A stretch of 64,000 nt of DNA from Novosphingobium subterraneum. GTDB taxonomy: Bacteria; Pseudomonadota; Alphaproteobacteria; Sphingomonadales; Sphingomonadaceae. The position numbers and the translations under genes are program-made. Location of the stretch: contig NZ_JRVC01000026.1 in NCBI RefSeq assembly GCF_000807925.1, positions 1 through 64,000 of the forward strand. The letters are read 5' to 3'. The first letter of the stretch is position 1. Each line of letters opens with the position of its first letter. A model generated the notes under the pieces. It saw nothing but the letters and a program-made list of their open reading frames with translations, had not been told where the DNA came from and ran no database searches. This document shows positions 1-8,179 of this stretch, one piece after another.

Positions 1-88
1 GGCCATGGAAGCCGCCGGCATCAAGGTCTCCGCCTCGCCCTCGCTGCTGGGCGAGACGCTGGCCGAGGTGCTGAAGGAAAGGGTGTAA
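1..88 (+). CDS. sucD: Succinyl-CoA synthetase alpha subunit, C-terminal end (partial)
   Basis: Only the last 28 codons are in the window, ending in TAA at 86-88. The translation contains AMEAAGIKVSASPSLLGETL, which matches the C-terminal helix region of the SucD family, in which MEAAGI is followed by a Ser/Pro-rich stretch and LGETL. SucD with SucC converts succinyl-CoA to succinate with nucleotide triphosphate formation in the TCA cycle. A strong hairpin terminator follows 26 bases later, so this is the end of its transcription unit. The call rests on a short fragment. Confidence 0.75.
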   Translation, partial: AMEAAGIKVSASPSLLGETLAEVLKERV

Positions 89-114
89 ACCCAACGCCTT
101 GTGGCAAGAACATC

Positions 115-148
115 AGAGCCCCTGCGAAAGCGGGGGCTCTTTTTCTTG
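115..148 (+). terminator. Rho-independent terminator after sucD
   Basis: An 11-bp stem (115-125 paired with 130-140, one G-T wobble) closes on a GAAA tetraloop and is followed directly by a T-rich run (TTTTTCTT). It lies just after the sucD stop. Confidence 0.9.
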
Positions 149-152
149 TGCG

Positions 153-341
153 TCAGGCCCGCCGCCGTGCCGCAGCCTCAGTGGCATCTGCGCGAAAAGG
201 CAGTTCTTCGTAGGCCGGGGTAAAACCAAGCCGGCGATAGAGTTCGGGACGGAGGTAAGGAAAGGCGTCGCCGGCGTCTTCGTGGACGCGGGCGCATTCC
301 CCCAGGAATGTGTCGATCGTGCGAAAAAGGCCGCGTTTCAT
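153..341 (-). CDS. Small hypothetical protein (62 aa)
   Basis: The ORF from the ATG at 341 encodes 62 residues beginning MKRGLFRTIDTFLGECARV and ending in an Ala/Arg-rich tail. The frame is open further upstream to 425, but the internal Met starts the region that looks protein-like, with conserved-looking FPYLRPELYRRLGFTPAYEELPF-type composition. No family is recognised. It faces the sucD terminator, so it would be a stand-alone gene. It may be a small sphingomonad-specific protein or a chance ORF. Confidence 0.4.
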   Translation of the reverse strand: MKRGLFRTIDTFLGECARVHEDAGDAFPYLRPELYRRLGFTPAYEELPFRADATEAAARRRA

Positions 342-497
342 GGTTTGCCAATTGTTAGCGGGAATGCGCCGTAGACTTTTGCGGCAGGCCTGCTGAGTCG
401 CGCCAACGCATTCCAATCTCGTCAAGATTCCGCAACGTGGTCGCCATCCGGAGAGCTTTCCAACTCTTTCGGACTCTCGGGCAACTCTACCCCAACT

Positions 498-528
498 CTC
501 CGGGGCAGAGCCCCAACTCTCCCCGGAG
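498..528 (-). terminator. Hairpin after the phosphodiesterase gene
   Basis: An 8-bp inverted repeat (CTCCGGGG at 498-505, CCCCGGAG at 521-528) with an inner AGAG/CTCT pairing lies 16 bases past the stop of the minus-strand phosphodiesterase gene. There is no clear T-run, so it could be a weak terminator or an mRNA-stabilising hairpin. Confidence 0.4.
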
Positions 529-543
529 ATTGAAGGGCAAAGC

Positions 544-1914
544 CTATTCGCCGACCTTCACAGCAGGGACCTGTGCATCGGGCAGTTTCGCCCCCATGGC
601 ATTGGCCAAGGTCGGAGCGATCGCGCGCATATCGATCTCGCCCAGACTGCGCCCCCTGGCCACGCCCTTGCCCATCACGAGGAAGGTCGATCGCATCTCG
701 GGCATTGCCGGAAAATAGCCGTGCATCCCCTTGTAGCGCGAGGGTTTCGAGAGCGGCGCGTCGACCGCAAAGTTCCCTGCCAGTGCGCCCGGCTTCAGAT
801 CGACGAAGAAGCTGGCCTGCGGATTGCCACCCAGTCTGGCAATCTCCGCCCTGTCGATGACCTTTGCGATCTTCGCCTGTGGATCGGCGGCAAGCTTTTC
901 CAACAGTGCTCCGACCAGACCGCTGAGCGCGGCGTCATCGGGGCGGGCGAGGACGATGGCGATCGAGCCGCCCGACGGCCACGGCATGGCGTCCCACGAT
1001 GCAACCTTGCCGTCGGCGCCGAGCTTGATTAGGCCGGCGTCGATGAACGGGCGGAACAGGTTCACTTCGGTGTCGGTGGCGACGAAGCCGTGGTCGCTGA
1101 CCAGTGCGATTGTCGCGTCGGGGCGCGCGGCGAGTTCGGCGGCGACGAGCTTGCCGACAGCGGCATCCAGACGTTCGAGCACGGCGTTCGCCTCTGCGCT
1201 CCCCGGGCCAAAAAGGTGTTCCTCATGGTCGAGCGCCGCGAGGTAGACCGTCAGGAACTCCGGCTTCTTCGTCTCGATCAGGCGCGCGGCGAACTTCGTG
1301 CGGTTCTCGTCCGCCTCGACACCTTCGTCGATCCCGTCGGCATAGGCGCCGCAATCGTGTTCGAGCGCTTCGTAGAGGCCGTCCGTCGCCAGCGCGCGGA
1401 TCAGCTTGCGGTCATCGCCATGGCCCGAACGCCAGATCTGCGGCATGTTCCAGGTGAGCGACTTGACCCCGACGCTGACTGGCCAGTGGACGTTGCCGGT
1501 GGTGAGGCCCGCCGCCTTGGCGGCGTCCCACAGCGTGGGCGCGGTGATGTCCTGCGCGTACCAGTACCAGCCGCCGTAGTTGATCTGCCTGGGATCGAAG
1601 GTGGTGTTGCTGACGATGCCGTGCATCGCCGGGGCGACGCCGGTGAGCAGCGTAGTGTGACTGGGATAGGTGACAGTGGGAAGATTGCCCATCACACCAG
1701 TGGCATAGGCCCCTTCCTTGAGGAACCGGCGCAAGTTGGGAATCCTGAGGCCACGCTTGTCGGCTTCAAGCACGTCGCCGGGGCGCAGACCGTCGATCGA
1801 GATCAGCATGACGGACTTGCGTGCCTCCTGGGCCTTAACGACGACGGGCGCCGTGCTGCCAAGCAGCACGACGCCCGCAATCAGGGCCCTTGCGGATGAA
1901 AGGCCGCGCATCAT
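544..1914 (-). CDS. Secreted nucleotide pyrophosphatase/phosphodiesterase (alkaline phosphatase superfamily)
   Basis: This 456-residue protein starts with a signal peptide (hydrophobic stretch about residues 10-28, cleavage probably after VKA). It carries the NPP-family signature: metal-binding Asp41 in ISIDGLRP, a probable nucleophile Thr82 in TVTYPSHTT, DHEEH near residue 230 and VSDHGF near 273. The family hydrolyses phosphodiesters and pyrophosphates outside the cytoplasm. Its ATG overlaps the TGA of the TonB receptor upstream (TGATG), so the two are almost certainly co-translated. The pair therefore looks like a phosphate-scavenging unit in which the enzyme releases a product at the cell surface or periplasm. 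The exact substrate cannot be told from the sequence. Confidence 0.9.
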   Translation of the reverse strand: MMRGLSSARALIAGVVLLGSTAPVVVKAQEARKSVMLISIDGLRPGDVLEADKRGLRIPNLRRFLKEGAYATGVMGNLPTVTYPSHTTLLTGVAPAMHGIVSNTTFDPRQINYGGWYWYAQDITAPTLWDAAKAAGLTTGNVHWPVSVGVKSLTWNMPQIWRSGHGDDRKLIRALATDGLYEALEHDCGAYADGIDEGVEADENRTKFAARLIETKKPEFLTVYLAALDHEEHLFGPGSAEANAVLERLDAAVGKLVAAELAARPDATIALVSDHGFVATDTEVNLFRPFIDAGLIKLGADGKVASWDAMPWPSGGSIAIVLARPDDAALSGLVGALLEKLAADPQAKIAKVIDRAEIARLGGNPQASFFVDLKPGALAGNFAVDAPLSKPSRYKGMHGYFPAMPEMRSTFLVMGKGVARGRSLGEIDMRAIAPTLANAMGAKLPDAQVPAVKVGE

Positions 1915-4226
1915 CAGAAGCTCGCCTTGAGCGTGACGAAGACCTGACGCGGCGCGCCTGCCAGCAGGGTCTGGCTGTCACCGCTGAAGCCGAAGCCGTT
2001 GGAGCCGATTGTGGCGACATAGCGCTTGTCGAACAGGTTCACCGCGTTCACCTGCAGTTCGATCCGCTGGCGCTGGCCGATGTTCAGGCGATAGCCGATG
2101 GTGGCATCGACGAGCGCGCGACCGGGCACCGACTGGTCGTTGAGGTAGGTGAAGTAGCGCTTCGACATCCAGTTCACGCCGACCCGGCCGAACACGGTGT
2201 CACTGTCATACGACAGTTCGGCGCGCAGCAGGTGCTTGGGAGTATCGACCACGGTCTTGCCCTTGGTGGGACGGATGGTGGTGACGCCTCCTGCAGTGAT
2301 GACGACATCATCGCGGTACGTGGTATCGTTGTAGCTGTAGGACGCGAAGGCGCCGAAGCCACCCGGCAGCTTCACGTCCATCGCCGCTTCGATGCCGAGC
2401 GCGCGGACCGAACCAACGTTCTGCAGGGCGTTGGTGGCCCCGACGATGCCGAGCGAAGTCGGGATGACCAGCAGGCGATCCCGGAAATAGACACAATAGC
2501 CTGCGAGCGAGGCATTCACGATACCGGTGTTGTACCTCAAGCCCGCTTCATAGGTGTCCGAGCTTTCCGGCTTGATCGTGTCCTTGATCGCATCGAAGCC
2601 AGCCTGCGTTGACGAGAACGGGCCGCTGGTGGTGGAAGCTTGATAGGCGCGCGTCACCTGCGTGAAGCCCGCAAAGGCTTCGAGACCGTTGCCGAACTTG
2701 TAGTTCAGGCCGACATGCGGCTGGAACCAGTCCTCGACCTTTAGGTCACCGGTGGCGCGGCTGTTGGTATTGACCAGCGCGAAGGCGTTGGTGTCGACCG
2801 AATAGCCCTTCCAGCCCAGATTCACCTTGAGATCGCCAAGGTCGATATCGTCCGAAACGTAGTATTGCAGCGTGTCGGTTTCGAACGCGATGGACCACTG
2901 CGTGAAGAACGGGTTGCGCTGGAAATCAAGGTGATCGCGGCCCGGATTGGTTCGGCTTTCGTATCCATAGAAGCGGCGCGACTGGATGAAGTCGTTCTTT
3001 TCATACCAACCGCCGACGAGCAGCCTGTTGAAGCCGAATTCGCCCGTCCACGAGGCGAACACACCCTTGCGCTTGATGTCGTATTCGGTCGTGCGGATCG
3101 ACATCGGCACGCCCGACGGGCTGGCCAGATACGGCGTGCCCCAAGTGCCCTGTCCGTCGTTCTCGTGGTAATAGCCCTTGATGGCGAACTTGCCGGTATC
3201 GCCGGTCTGGATGGTCAGACCCAGCGCGGCAAGTGTATCCTTGCGCAGGCCCGAAGCATCATAATAGGCGTCATCGGCAATGACGATCGGCGACGGATAG
3301 GTGGTGCCTGCAGCGGGGTTGGTCGGCGTGACGCCGCTGTAGCCGGTATTCGCGGCAACATCGGCAATGTTGATGGCTTCGGCATAGCGCGAGGGACCGA
3401 AGTTGTCCCAGTCATAGCCGAGACGATCGATCATCTCGAGGCTGAGATCCTGGTAGTCCTGCTCTGCACGGTCGGAATAGCTGATGTAGCCATCGAGATC
3501 GACGGTTTCGCCCAGCGGCAGCACGGCCTTGGCATTGGCCATGAACGTGCGCTGCTTGCCATCGCCCTTCCACTTCTTGCCATCCTGATACTGTACCGAG
3601 GCATAGCCGCGCGCGCCGTCAGCCGTGCCGAGCGCGACACGGGCGAAACCACGGTAAGTCTCCGCCGAACCATAGGAGGCTGACACGTCGGCCCCGAGCA
3701 CGTCCTTGGGATCGATCGAGAAGAACTCGAGCGTACCGCCGAGGTTGTTGGTCGACTGTGCCGCGATCGAGCCCGAACCCTGGCTGACGCGGGTCACGCC
3801 GATGTTCTCGGGGCTGATCGCGCGGCTGATGTGGAGGCCGTTGGCATTGCCGTAGGACATGTCGCCCAGCGGAATGCCATCGAGATTGAAGCCAAGCTGG
3901 TTCTGGCTGAAACCGCGGATCGTGACGCGGGTGGACCATTCGTAGTTGCCGAAAGCGTCGGCCGACTGGAAATTGACCGAGGGCAGCTTTTCGATGGCCT
4001 TCAAGGGGCTGGTGCCCGAGGCGAGGATGGTCAGCTCCTGCGTGGAAAGCTCCTGCACCTGGCGGGTCTGGCCCGAACCCAGGACGACGATTTCGGCGTT
4101 GGCGGAATCCGCAGCGGCAGCCGCGTCAGCAGCTGGGGCGACGTCTTCTGCGGCAAAAGCCGGGGCAGCCACTGCAAAGGCAGCAATGGGCGAAGCGCTG
4201 GCGAGCAGCACGGCGACGATACGCAT
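1914..4226 (-). CDS. TonB-dependent outer-membrane receptor
   Basis: From the ATG at 4226 the protein has 770 residues. That start follows GAGGG with 8 bases of spacing, which favours it over in-frame starts at 4241 and 4250. A signal peptide ends near AFA (about residue 27). A plug domain (about 50-170, with VTIRGF, FNLDGIPLGD and GGTLEFFS) is followed by a long beta-barrel ending in aromatic Phe, as usual for this family. Such receptors import substrates across the outer membrane using TonB energy. It shares one base with the following phosphodiesterase start. A PHO-box-like repeat lies 100 bp upstream, so the ligand is probably a phosphorylated compound; that part is inference. Confidence 0.93.
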   Translation of the reverse strand: MRIVAVLLASASPIAAFAVAAPAFAAEDVAPAADAAAAADSANAEIVVLGSGQTRQVQELSTQELTILASGTSPLKAIEKLPSVNFQSADAFGNYEWSTRVTIRGFSQNQLGFNLDGIPLGDMSYGNANGLHISRAISPENIGVTRVSQGSGSIAAQSTNNLGGTLEFFSIDPKDVLGADVSASYGSAETYRGFARVALGTADGARGYASVQYQDGKKWKGDGKQRTFMANAKAVLPLGETVDLDGYISYSDRAEQDYQDLSLEMIDRLGYDWDNFGPSRYAEAINIADVAANTGYSGVTPTNPAAGTTYPSPIVIADDAYYDASGLRKDTLAALGLTIQTGDTGKFAIKGYYHENDGQGTWGTPYLASPSGVPMSIRTTEYDIKRKGVFASWTGEFGFNRLLVGGWYEKNDFIQSRRFYGYESRTNPGRDHLDFQRNPFFTQWSIAFETDTLQYYVSDDIDLGDLKVNLGWKGYSVDTNAFALVNTNSRATGDLKVEDWFQPHVGLNYKFGNGLEAFAGFTQVTRAYQASTTSGPFSSTQAGFDAIKDTIKPESSDTYEAGLRYNTGIVNASLAGYCVYFRDRLLVIPTSLGIVGATNALQNVGSVRALGIEAAMDVKLPGGFGAFASYSYNDTTYRDDVVITAGGVTTIRPTKGKTVVDTPKHLLRAELSYDSDTVFGRVGVNWMSKRYFTYLNDQSVPGRALVDATIGYRLNIGQRQRIELQVNAVNLFDKRYVATIGSNGFGFSGDSQTLLAGAPRQVFVTLKASF

Positions 4227-4325
4227 GGTGTTATCCCTCATAGACCACATCGGTGTGGCGAGGGCCTGCTAGGCGCGGGCTGTTGCAGGATGATGGAGAT
4301 TCGGCGTCAGATCAGCGACATCGGC

Positions 4326-4343
4326 GTGACGATGAGTTGACAG
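4326..4343 (-). promoter_or_regulatory. Putative PHO box for the TonB receptor/phosphodiesterase operon
   Basis: On the minus strand two 7-bp repeats, CTGTCAA and TCGTCAC, are spaced by 4 bases. The alphaproteobacterial PHO box is a pair of CTGTCAT-like 7-mers with a 4-bp gap. The second half matches poorly in its first two bases. It lies 100 bp before the receptor start at 4226. Confidence 0.5.
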
Positions 4344-4361
4344 CAATCATCCGGAACAGGA

Positions 4362-4379
4362 CTGTCACGCGACTGTAAC
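4362..4379 (+). promoter_or_regulatory. Putative PHO box for ppk-ppx
   Basis: CTGTCAC, GCGA and CTGTAAC form a clean 7-4-7 direct repeat, very close to the PhoB-type consensus. By analogy with known Pho promoters, transcription would begin about 20-25 bases downstream, near 4400. That would place the ATG at 4392 outside the message and supports the GTG at 4425 as ppk start. Confidence 0.7.
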
Positions 4380-4424
4380 GCGAGATGCGCAATGGCCTTT
4401 AAGATGTCAGCGGGGGAATGCAGC

Positions 4425-6563
4425 GTGCAGATTGAAGACTTGCCGCCGGTTCAGGAGCGGTTCTTCAATCGCGAGCTGAGCTGGCTGGCCTTCAACCGGC
4501 GCGTCCTGGCCGAGGCAGTCAACCCCGACTATCCCTTGCTGGAGCGGCTGCGCTTTCTTTCGATCAGCGGCAGCAATCTCGACGAATTCATGATGGTGCG
4601 CGTGGCAGGGATCGCCGCGCAGGTCCGCCGCCAGATCGACGAGCTTTCTATCGACGGAAAGACCCCGCAGCAGCAGCTGGGTGCGCTGCTCGACGCGGTG
4701 AAGGACCTGATCGATTCCCAGCAGGACGTGCTGGCCGATCTGAAGGACGAACTGGCGGAGGCCGGCATTCGCATCATCGACAACGATGCCCTGAACAAGG
4801 GCGAGGCCGAGTGGCTGCGCGACTACTTCGAAGAGCACGTCGTCCCGGTGCTGACGCCGCAGGCCATCGACCCGGCACACCCCTTCCCGTTCATCGCCAA
4901 CCAGGGCACCGGCATCCTGTTTCAGCTGCAGCGCACCGCCGATGGTGCAGCAGTGACGGAAATGATCCTGATCCCCCCTGCCCTGCCGCGCTTCGTGCGT
5001 CTGCCCGGGCCCAAGGCTTCGTGGGTGGGGATCGAGGAACTGGTTCGGCGCCATGCGACACTGCTTTTTCCGGGGTTCAAGATCCTGGGTGACGGCACCT
5101 TCCGCGTGCTGCGCGACAGTGACATCGAGATCGAGGAAGATGCCGAGGATCTAGTGCGCTACTTCCGCACCGCCATCCAGCGGCGGCGGCGTGGCAAGGT
5201 GATCCTCCTGCACCTGCAGGAAAACTTCGACGCCGACGCCGAGAAGCTGCTGCGCCAGCAGCTCAGGCTTGATCATGCGCTGGTCATCAAGAGTCGGGGA
5301 CTGCTGGCGATCAGCGGGCTGTCTGCCGTGATCGAAGAGGACCGCCAGGATCTGAAATTCGATCCATACAACCCCCGCTATCCCGAACGCATTCTCGAGC
5401 ATGACGGCGACTGCTTTTCCGCCATCCGCGAGAAGGATCTGGTGATCCATCACCCGTACGAAAGCTTCGAAGTGGTGATCGACTTCCTGCGGCAGGCCGC
5501 AGCCGACCCTGACGTGGTGGCGATCAAGCAGACGCTTTATCGCGCCGGCAAGCAGTCAGCCGTGATCGCAGCGCTGATCGCTGCGGCTGAGGCGGGCAAG
5601 TCGGTGACGGCCGTGGTCGAACTCAAGGCGCGCTTCGACGAAGAGCAGAACCTGATGTGGGCGGCACAGCTGGAACGCGCGGGCGTTCAGGTGATCTACG
5701 GCTTTGTCGACTGGAAGACCCATGCCAAGGTGAGCATGGTGGTGCGGCGTGAAGGTGGCGGATATCGCACATACTGCCACTTCGGCACCGGCAATTATCA
5801 CCCGGTTACTGCGCGCATCTATACCGACCTGTCGTTCTTCACCGCCGATCCGCGCATGGGGCGCGATGCCGGGCAGCTGTTCAATTTCGTGACTGGCTAT
5901 GTCGAGCCCAAGCACACCGAACTGCTGGCGATCAGTCCGATCAACCTGCGCGAGAGGCTTTACGAATGCATCGAGCGCGAGGTGATGCTGGCGAAGAAGG
6001 GCCGCCCGGCGATGATCTGGGCCAAGCTCAACCAGCTGACCGATCCCGACCTTATCGACCGGCTCTATCTTGCCAGCATGGCAGGCGTGGAGATCCGGCT
6101 GGTGGTGCGCGGGATATGCTGCCTGAAGCCCGGCGTGCCGGGGCTTTCGGAGACGATCGAGGTCAAGTCGATCATCGGGCGCTTCCTCGAACACAGCCGC
6201 ATCTGGGCCTTCGGCAATGGCGCGAACCTGCCGAACAAGCGGGCGCGGGTGTTCATCTCGTCCGCCGACGGGATGAGCCGCAACATGGGTCGGCGGGTGG
6301 AAGTGCTGGTGCCGGTCAAGAACCCGACCGTGCATGACCAGATCCTTGACCAGGTGATGTTGGCGAACCTGCTGGATACCGAGCAGAGCTGGGAACTGGG
6401 GCCGGATGGCGAATACGAGCGGTTCGAGAAAGGTGACCCCTCGTTCAACCTCCACGGCTATTTCATGACCAACCCGTCGCTTTCAGGGCGCGGTGCGGCG
6501 CTTTCCAAGGGAAGAAAGGTTCCAAAGCTTGCGTTGCGGCGCGGGGCGGCTAACCGTGGCTGA
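4425..6563 (+). CDS. ppk1: Polyphosphate kinase 1
   Basis: PPK1 reversibly polymerises the gamma phosphate of ATP into polyphosphate. The N-terminus has FFNRELSWLAFN, typical of the family. The autophosphorylated His is in the THAK motif (residue 433), a second conserved His in CHFGTGNYH (452) and another in FLEHSRIWAFG (590). These numbers nearly equal the E. coli positions 435, 454 and 592 when the GTG at 4425 is used. That GTG follows GGGGGA with 7-base spacing; in-frame ATGs at 4392 and 4404 lack as good a site and sit too near the PHO box. ppx starts at the base after the stop codon, making a two-gene operon. Confidence 0.96.
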   Translation: MQIEDLPPVQERFFNRELSWLAFNRRVLAEAVNPDYPLLERLRFLSISGSNLDEFMMVRVAGIAAQVRRQIDELSIDGKTPQQQLGALLDAVKDLIDSQQDVLADLKDELAEAGIRIIDNDALNKGEAEWLRDYFEEHVVPVLTPQAIDPAHPFPFIANQGTGILFQLQRTADGAAVTEMILIPPALPRFVRLPGPKASWVGIEELVRRHATLLFPGFKILGDGTFRVLRDSDIEIEEDAEDLVRYFRTAIQRRRRGKVILLHLQENFDADAEKLLRQQLRLDHALVIKSRGLLAISGLSAVIEEDRQDLKFDPYNPRYPERILEHDGDCFSAIREKDLVIHHPYESFEVVIDFLRQAAADPDVVAIKQTLYRAGKQSAVIAALIAAAEAGKSVTAVVELKARFDEEQNLMWAAQLERAGVQVIYGFVDWKTHAKVSMVVRREGGGYRTYCHFGTGNYHPVTARIYTDLSFFTADPRMGRDAGQLFNFVTGYVEPKHTELLAISPINLRERLYECIEREVMLAKKGRPAMIWAKLNQLTDPDLIDRLYLASMAGVEIRLVVRGICCLKPGVPGLSETIEVKSIIGRFLEHSRIWAFGNGANLPNKRARVFISSADGMSRNMGRRVEVLVPVKNPTVHDQILDQVMLANLLDTEQSWELGPDGEYERFEKGDPSFNLHGYFMTNPSLSGRGAALSKGRKVPKLALRRGAANRG

Positions 6564-8015
6564 GTGAAGGCCAAACCAACCATCTACGACTGGGCGCAAT
6601 CGCGCGCGATCATCGACATCGGCTCCAACACCGTGCGGCTGGTGGTCTATGGCGGGCCGCCGCGCGCGCCGGTGACGCTGCTGAACGAGAAAGTGACGGC
6701 CAAGCTCGGCAAGCACGTGGCCGAAACGGGCAGGCTTTCGGACAAGGCGGTGGACAGCGTGCTGACGGCACTGCGGCGCTACAAGGCTCTGCTTGACCTT
6801 GCACGGGTGCCGCGCGTTGACGTGGTGGCGACGGCTGCGGCGCGCGATGCGACAAACGGGCCAGAGTTCCTGGCGCGCATTCGCGAAATCGGCTTTGAGC
6901 CGCGACTACTTTCGGGCGTGGAAGAGGCCGAGACGAGCGCGACGGGCGTGCTTGGTGCATTTCCGGGGGCTTCGGGGATCGTTGGAGACCTTGGCGGTGG
7001 CAGCCTCGAACTGGTTGACATTGCCGATGGCGGGACGAGCCATGGGGTAAGCCTGCCGCTGGGCTCGCTGCGCCTGCCCGCGTTGCGGGCGCGGGGCGAC
7101 AGGGTGTTCGTGCGCGAGATCAGCCGGATGCTGGCGGGGGCCGACTGGGTGGCCGAGCCCGAAGCGACGCTCTACCTCGTCGGCGGGTCAATGCGTGCGC
7201 TGGGCCGTGCGATGATGGTGCAGCTGGACTGGCCGCTGGATGACACCCACGGCTTCGCGCTCGATGCCGGCAAGGCGCTGGAGCTGGCAAAGCGGTTCGC
7301 GCGACGGGGGCAGGCGCTGCAGCAGATCGATGGCGTTTCGGCGAGCCGGGCTGCAAGCATTCCCGACGCCGCGGCGTTGCTGGCGGTGCTGCTGCAGAAG
7401 CTGGAGCCGAAGGGTATCGTGTTCTCGTCTTGGGGCCTGCGCGAGGGCGTGCTGTTCGGATCGCTGCCCGACGCGGTACAGCGCGAGGATCCGTTGCTGG
7501 CCGGAGTCAGCGCCTTCGTGGAGCCGCTCGGCGTCGACGCAGCACTCGTCGCAGCGACGGTGGCGGCGATGAGGGAGGTTGCGCCGCTGGCGGATTCGGC
7601 AGTCGGGCGTGCGGCGGTGATGCTGTGCCTTGCCGCCGGAAGGGTCGAGCCGAACCTGCGGCGCGAGCTGCCGATGGAATGGGGCCTGCAGAAGCGCTGG
7701 GTGGGCGTGGACAACGCCGGGCGCGCCGCGCTGGCCAGCGCCTTGCGGGCGAGCCTTGGCAAGGGCGGTGCCGGCCAGGTGCCGTGGAGCGCCCTCGCCC
7801 CGGACGACCTGCTGTTCGAGGCGCGGACCCTGGGCCATGCGGCGCGGTTGTGCCGGCGGTTGAGCGCGGGATCGGCGCGGGTGCTGGAGCAGGTGCGGCT
7901 GCGGGCCAAGGGCGACACAATCGTGATCGACAGCCCTGACCCTGACCTTGTCGGCGACAGCGCGTTGCGCGACCTGCGCGAGCTGGTGCAGCACTGCAGC
8001 TTGCCTGCCGCCTGA
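6564..8015 (+). CDS. ppx: Exopolyphosphatase / guanosine pentaphosphatase (Ppx/GppA family)
   Basis: The 483-residue protein starts at a GTG that directly follows the ppk TGA. It shows the two phosphate-binding loops of the ASKHA fold used by this family: AIIDIGSNTVRLVVY (about residues 15-29) and GDLGGGSLEL (about 141-150). Ppx releases terminal phosphate from polyphosphate, and relatives hydrolyse pppGpp. Length is close to that of other Ppx proteins with a C-terminal HD-like region, though no HD motif is obvious here. Linkage to ppk gives a synthesis and breakdown pair under one promoter. Confidence 0.93.
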   Translation: MKAKPTIYDWAQSRAIIDIGSNTVRLVVYGGPPRAPVTLLNEKVTAKLGKHVAETGRLSDKAVDSVLTALRRYKALLDLARVPRVDVVATAAARDATNGPEFLARIREIGFEPRLLSGVEEAETSATGVLGAFPGASGIVGDLGGGSLELVDIADGGTSHGVSLPLGSLRLPALRARGDRVFVREISRMLAGADWVAEPEATLYLVGGSMRALGRAMMVQLDWPLDDTHGFALDAGKALELAKRFARRGQALQQIDGVSASRAASIPDAAALLAVLLQKLEPKGIVFSSWGLREGVLFGSLPDAVQREDPLLAGVSAFVEPLGVDAALVAATVAAMREVAPLADSAVGRAAVMLCLAAGRVEPNLRRELPMEWGLQKRWVGVDNAGRAALASALRASLGKGGAGQVPWSALAPDDLLFEARTLGHAARLCRRLSAGSARVLEQVRLRAKGDTIVIDSPDPDLVGDSALRDLRELVQHCSLPAA

Positions 8016-8113
8016 CTTTTCCGTGACAGCTTGTCGCGTGTGAACAGAACACGCGCCCTTCTTTCCGTAATTGTTACGGCTGTTTGAAACGCATTCTTCG
8101 TTCTGCCTTCGAA

Positions 8114-8131
8114 CTGTCGCGTGACCGTCAA
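8114..8131 (+). promoter_or_regulatory. Putative PHO box for the TonB receptor/phytase operon
   Basis: CTGTCGC, GTGA and CCGTCAA form a 7-4-7 repeat close to the PHO-box pattern, 48 bp before the receptor ATG at 8180, a distance suitable for a promoter. Confidence 0.6.
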
Positions 8132-8179
8132 ACGCAGTGCCTAGGGGGCTCCCCAGCCAAGTCATTCAGGGGGCTTACC

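Noticed and set aside
1090..1899. Long plus-strand ORF opposite the phosphodiesterase.
   Set aside because: It is the antisense shadow of a well-supported gene in GC-rich DNA, without start signal or recognisable motifs. Similar antisense ORFs opposite the TonB receptors, ppk, the hybrid kinase and the autotransporter were dismissed for the same reason.
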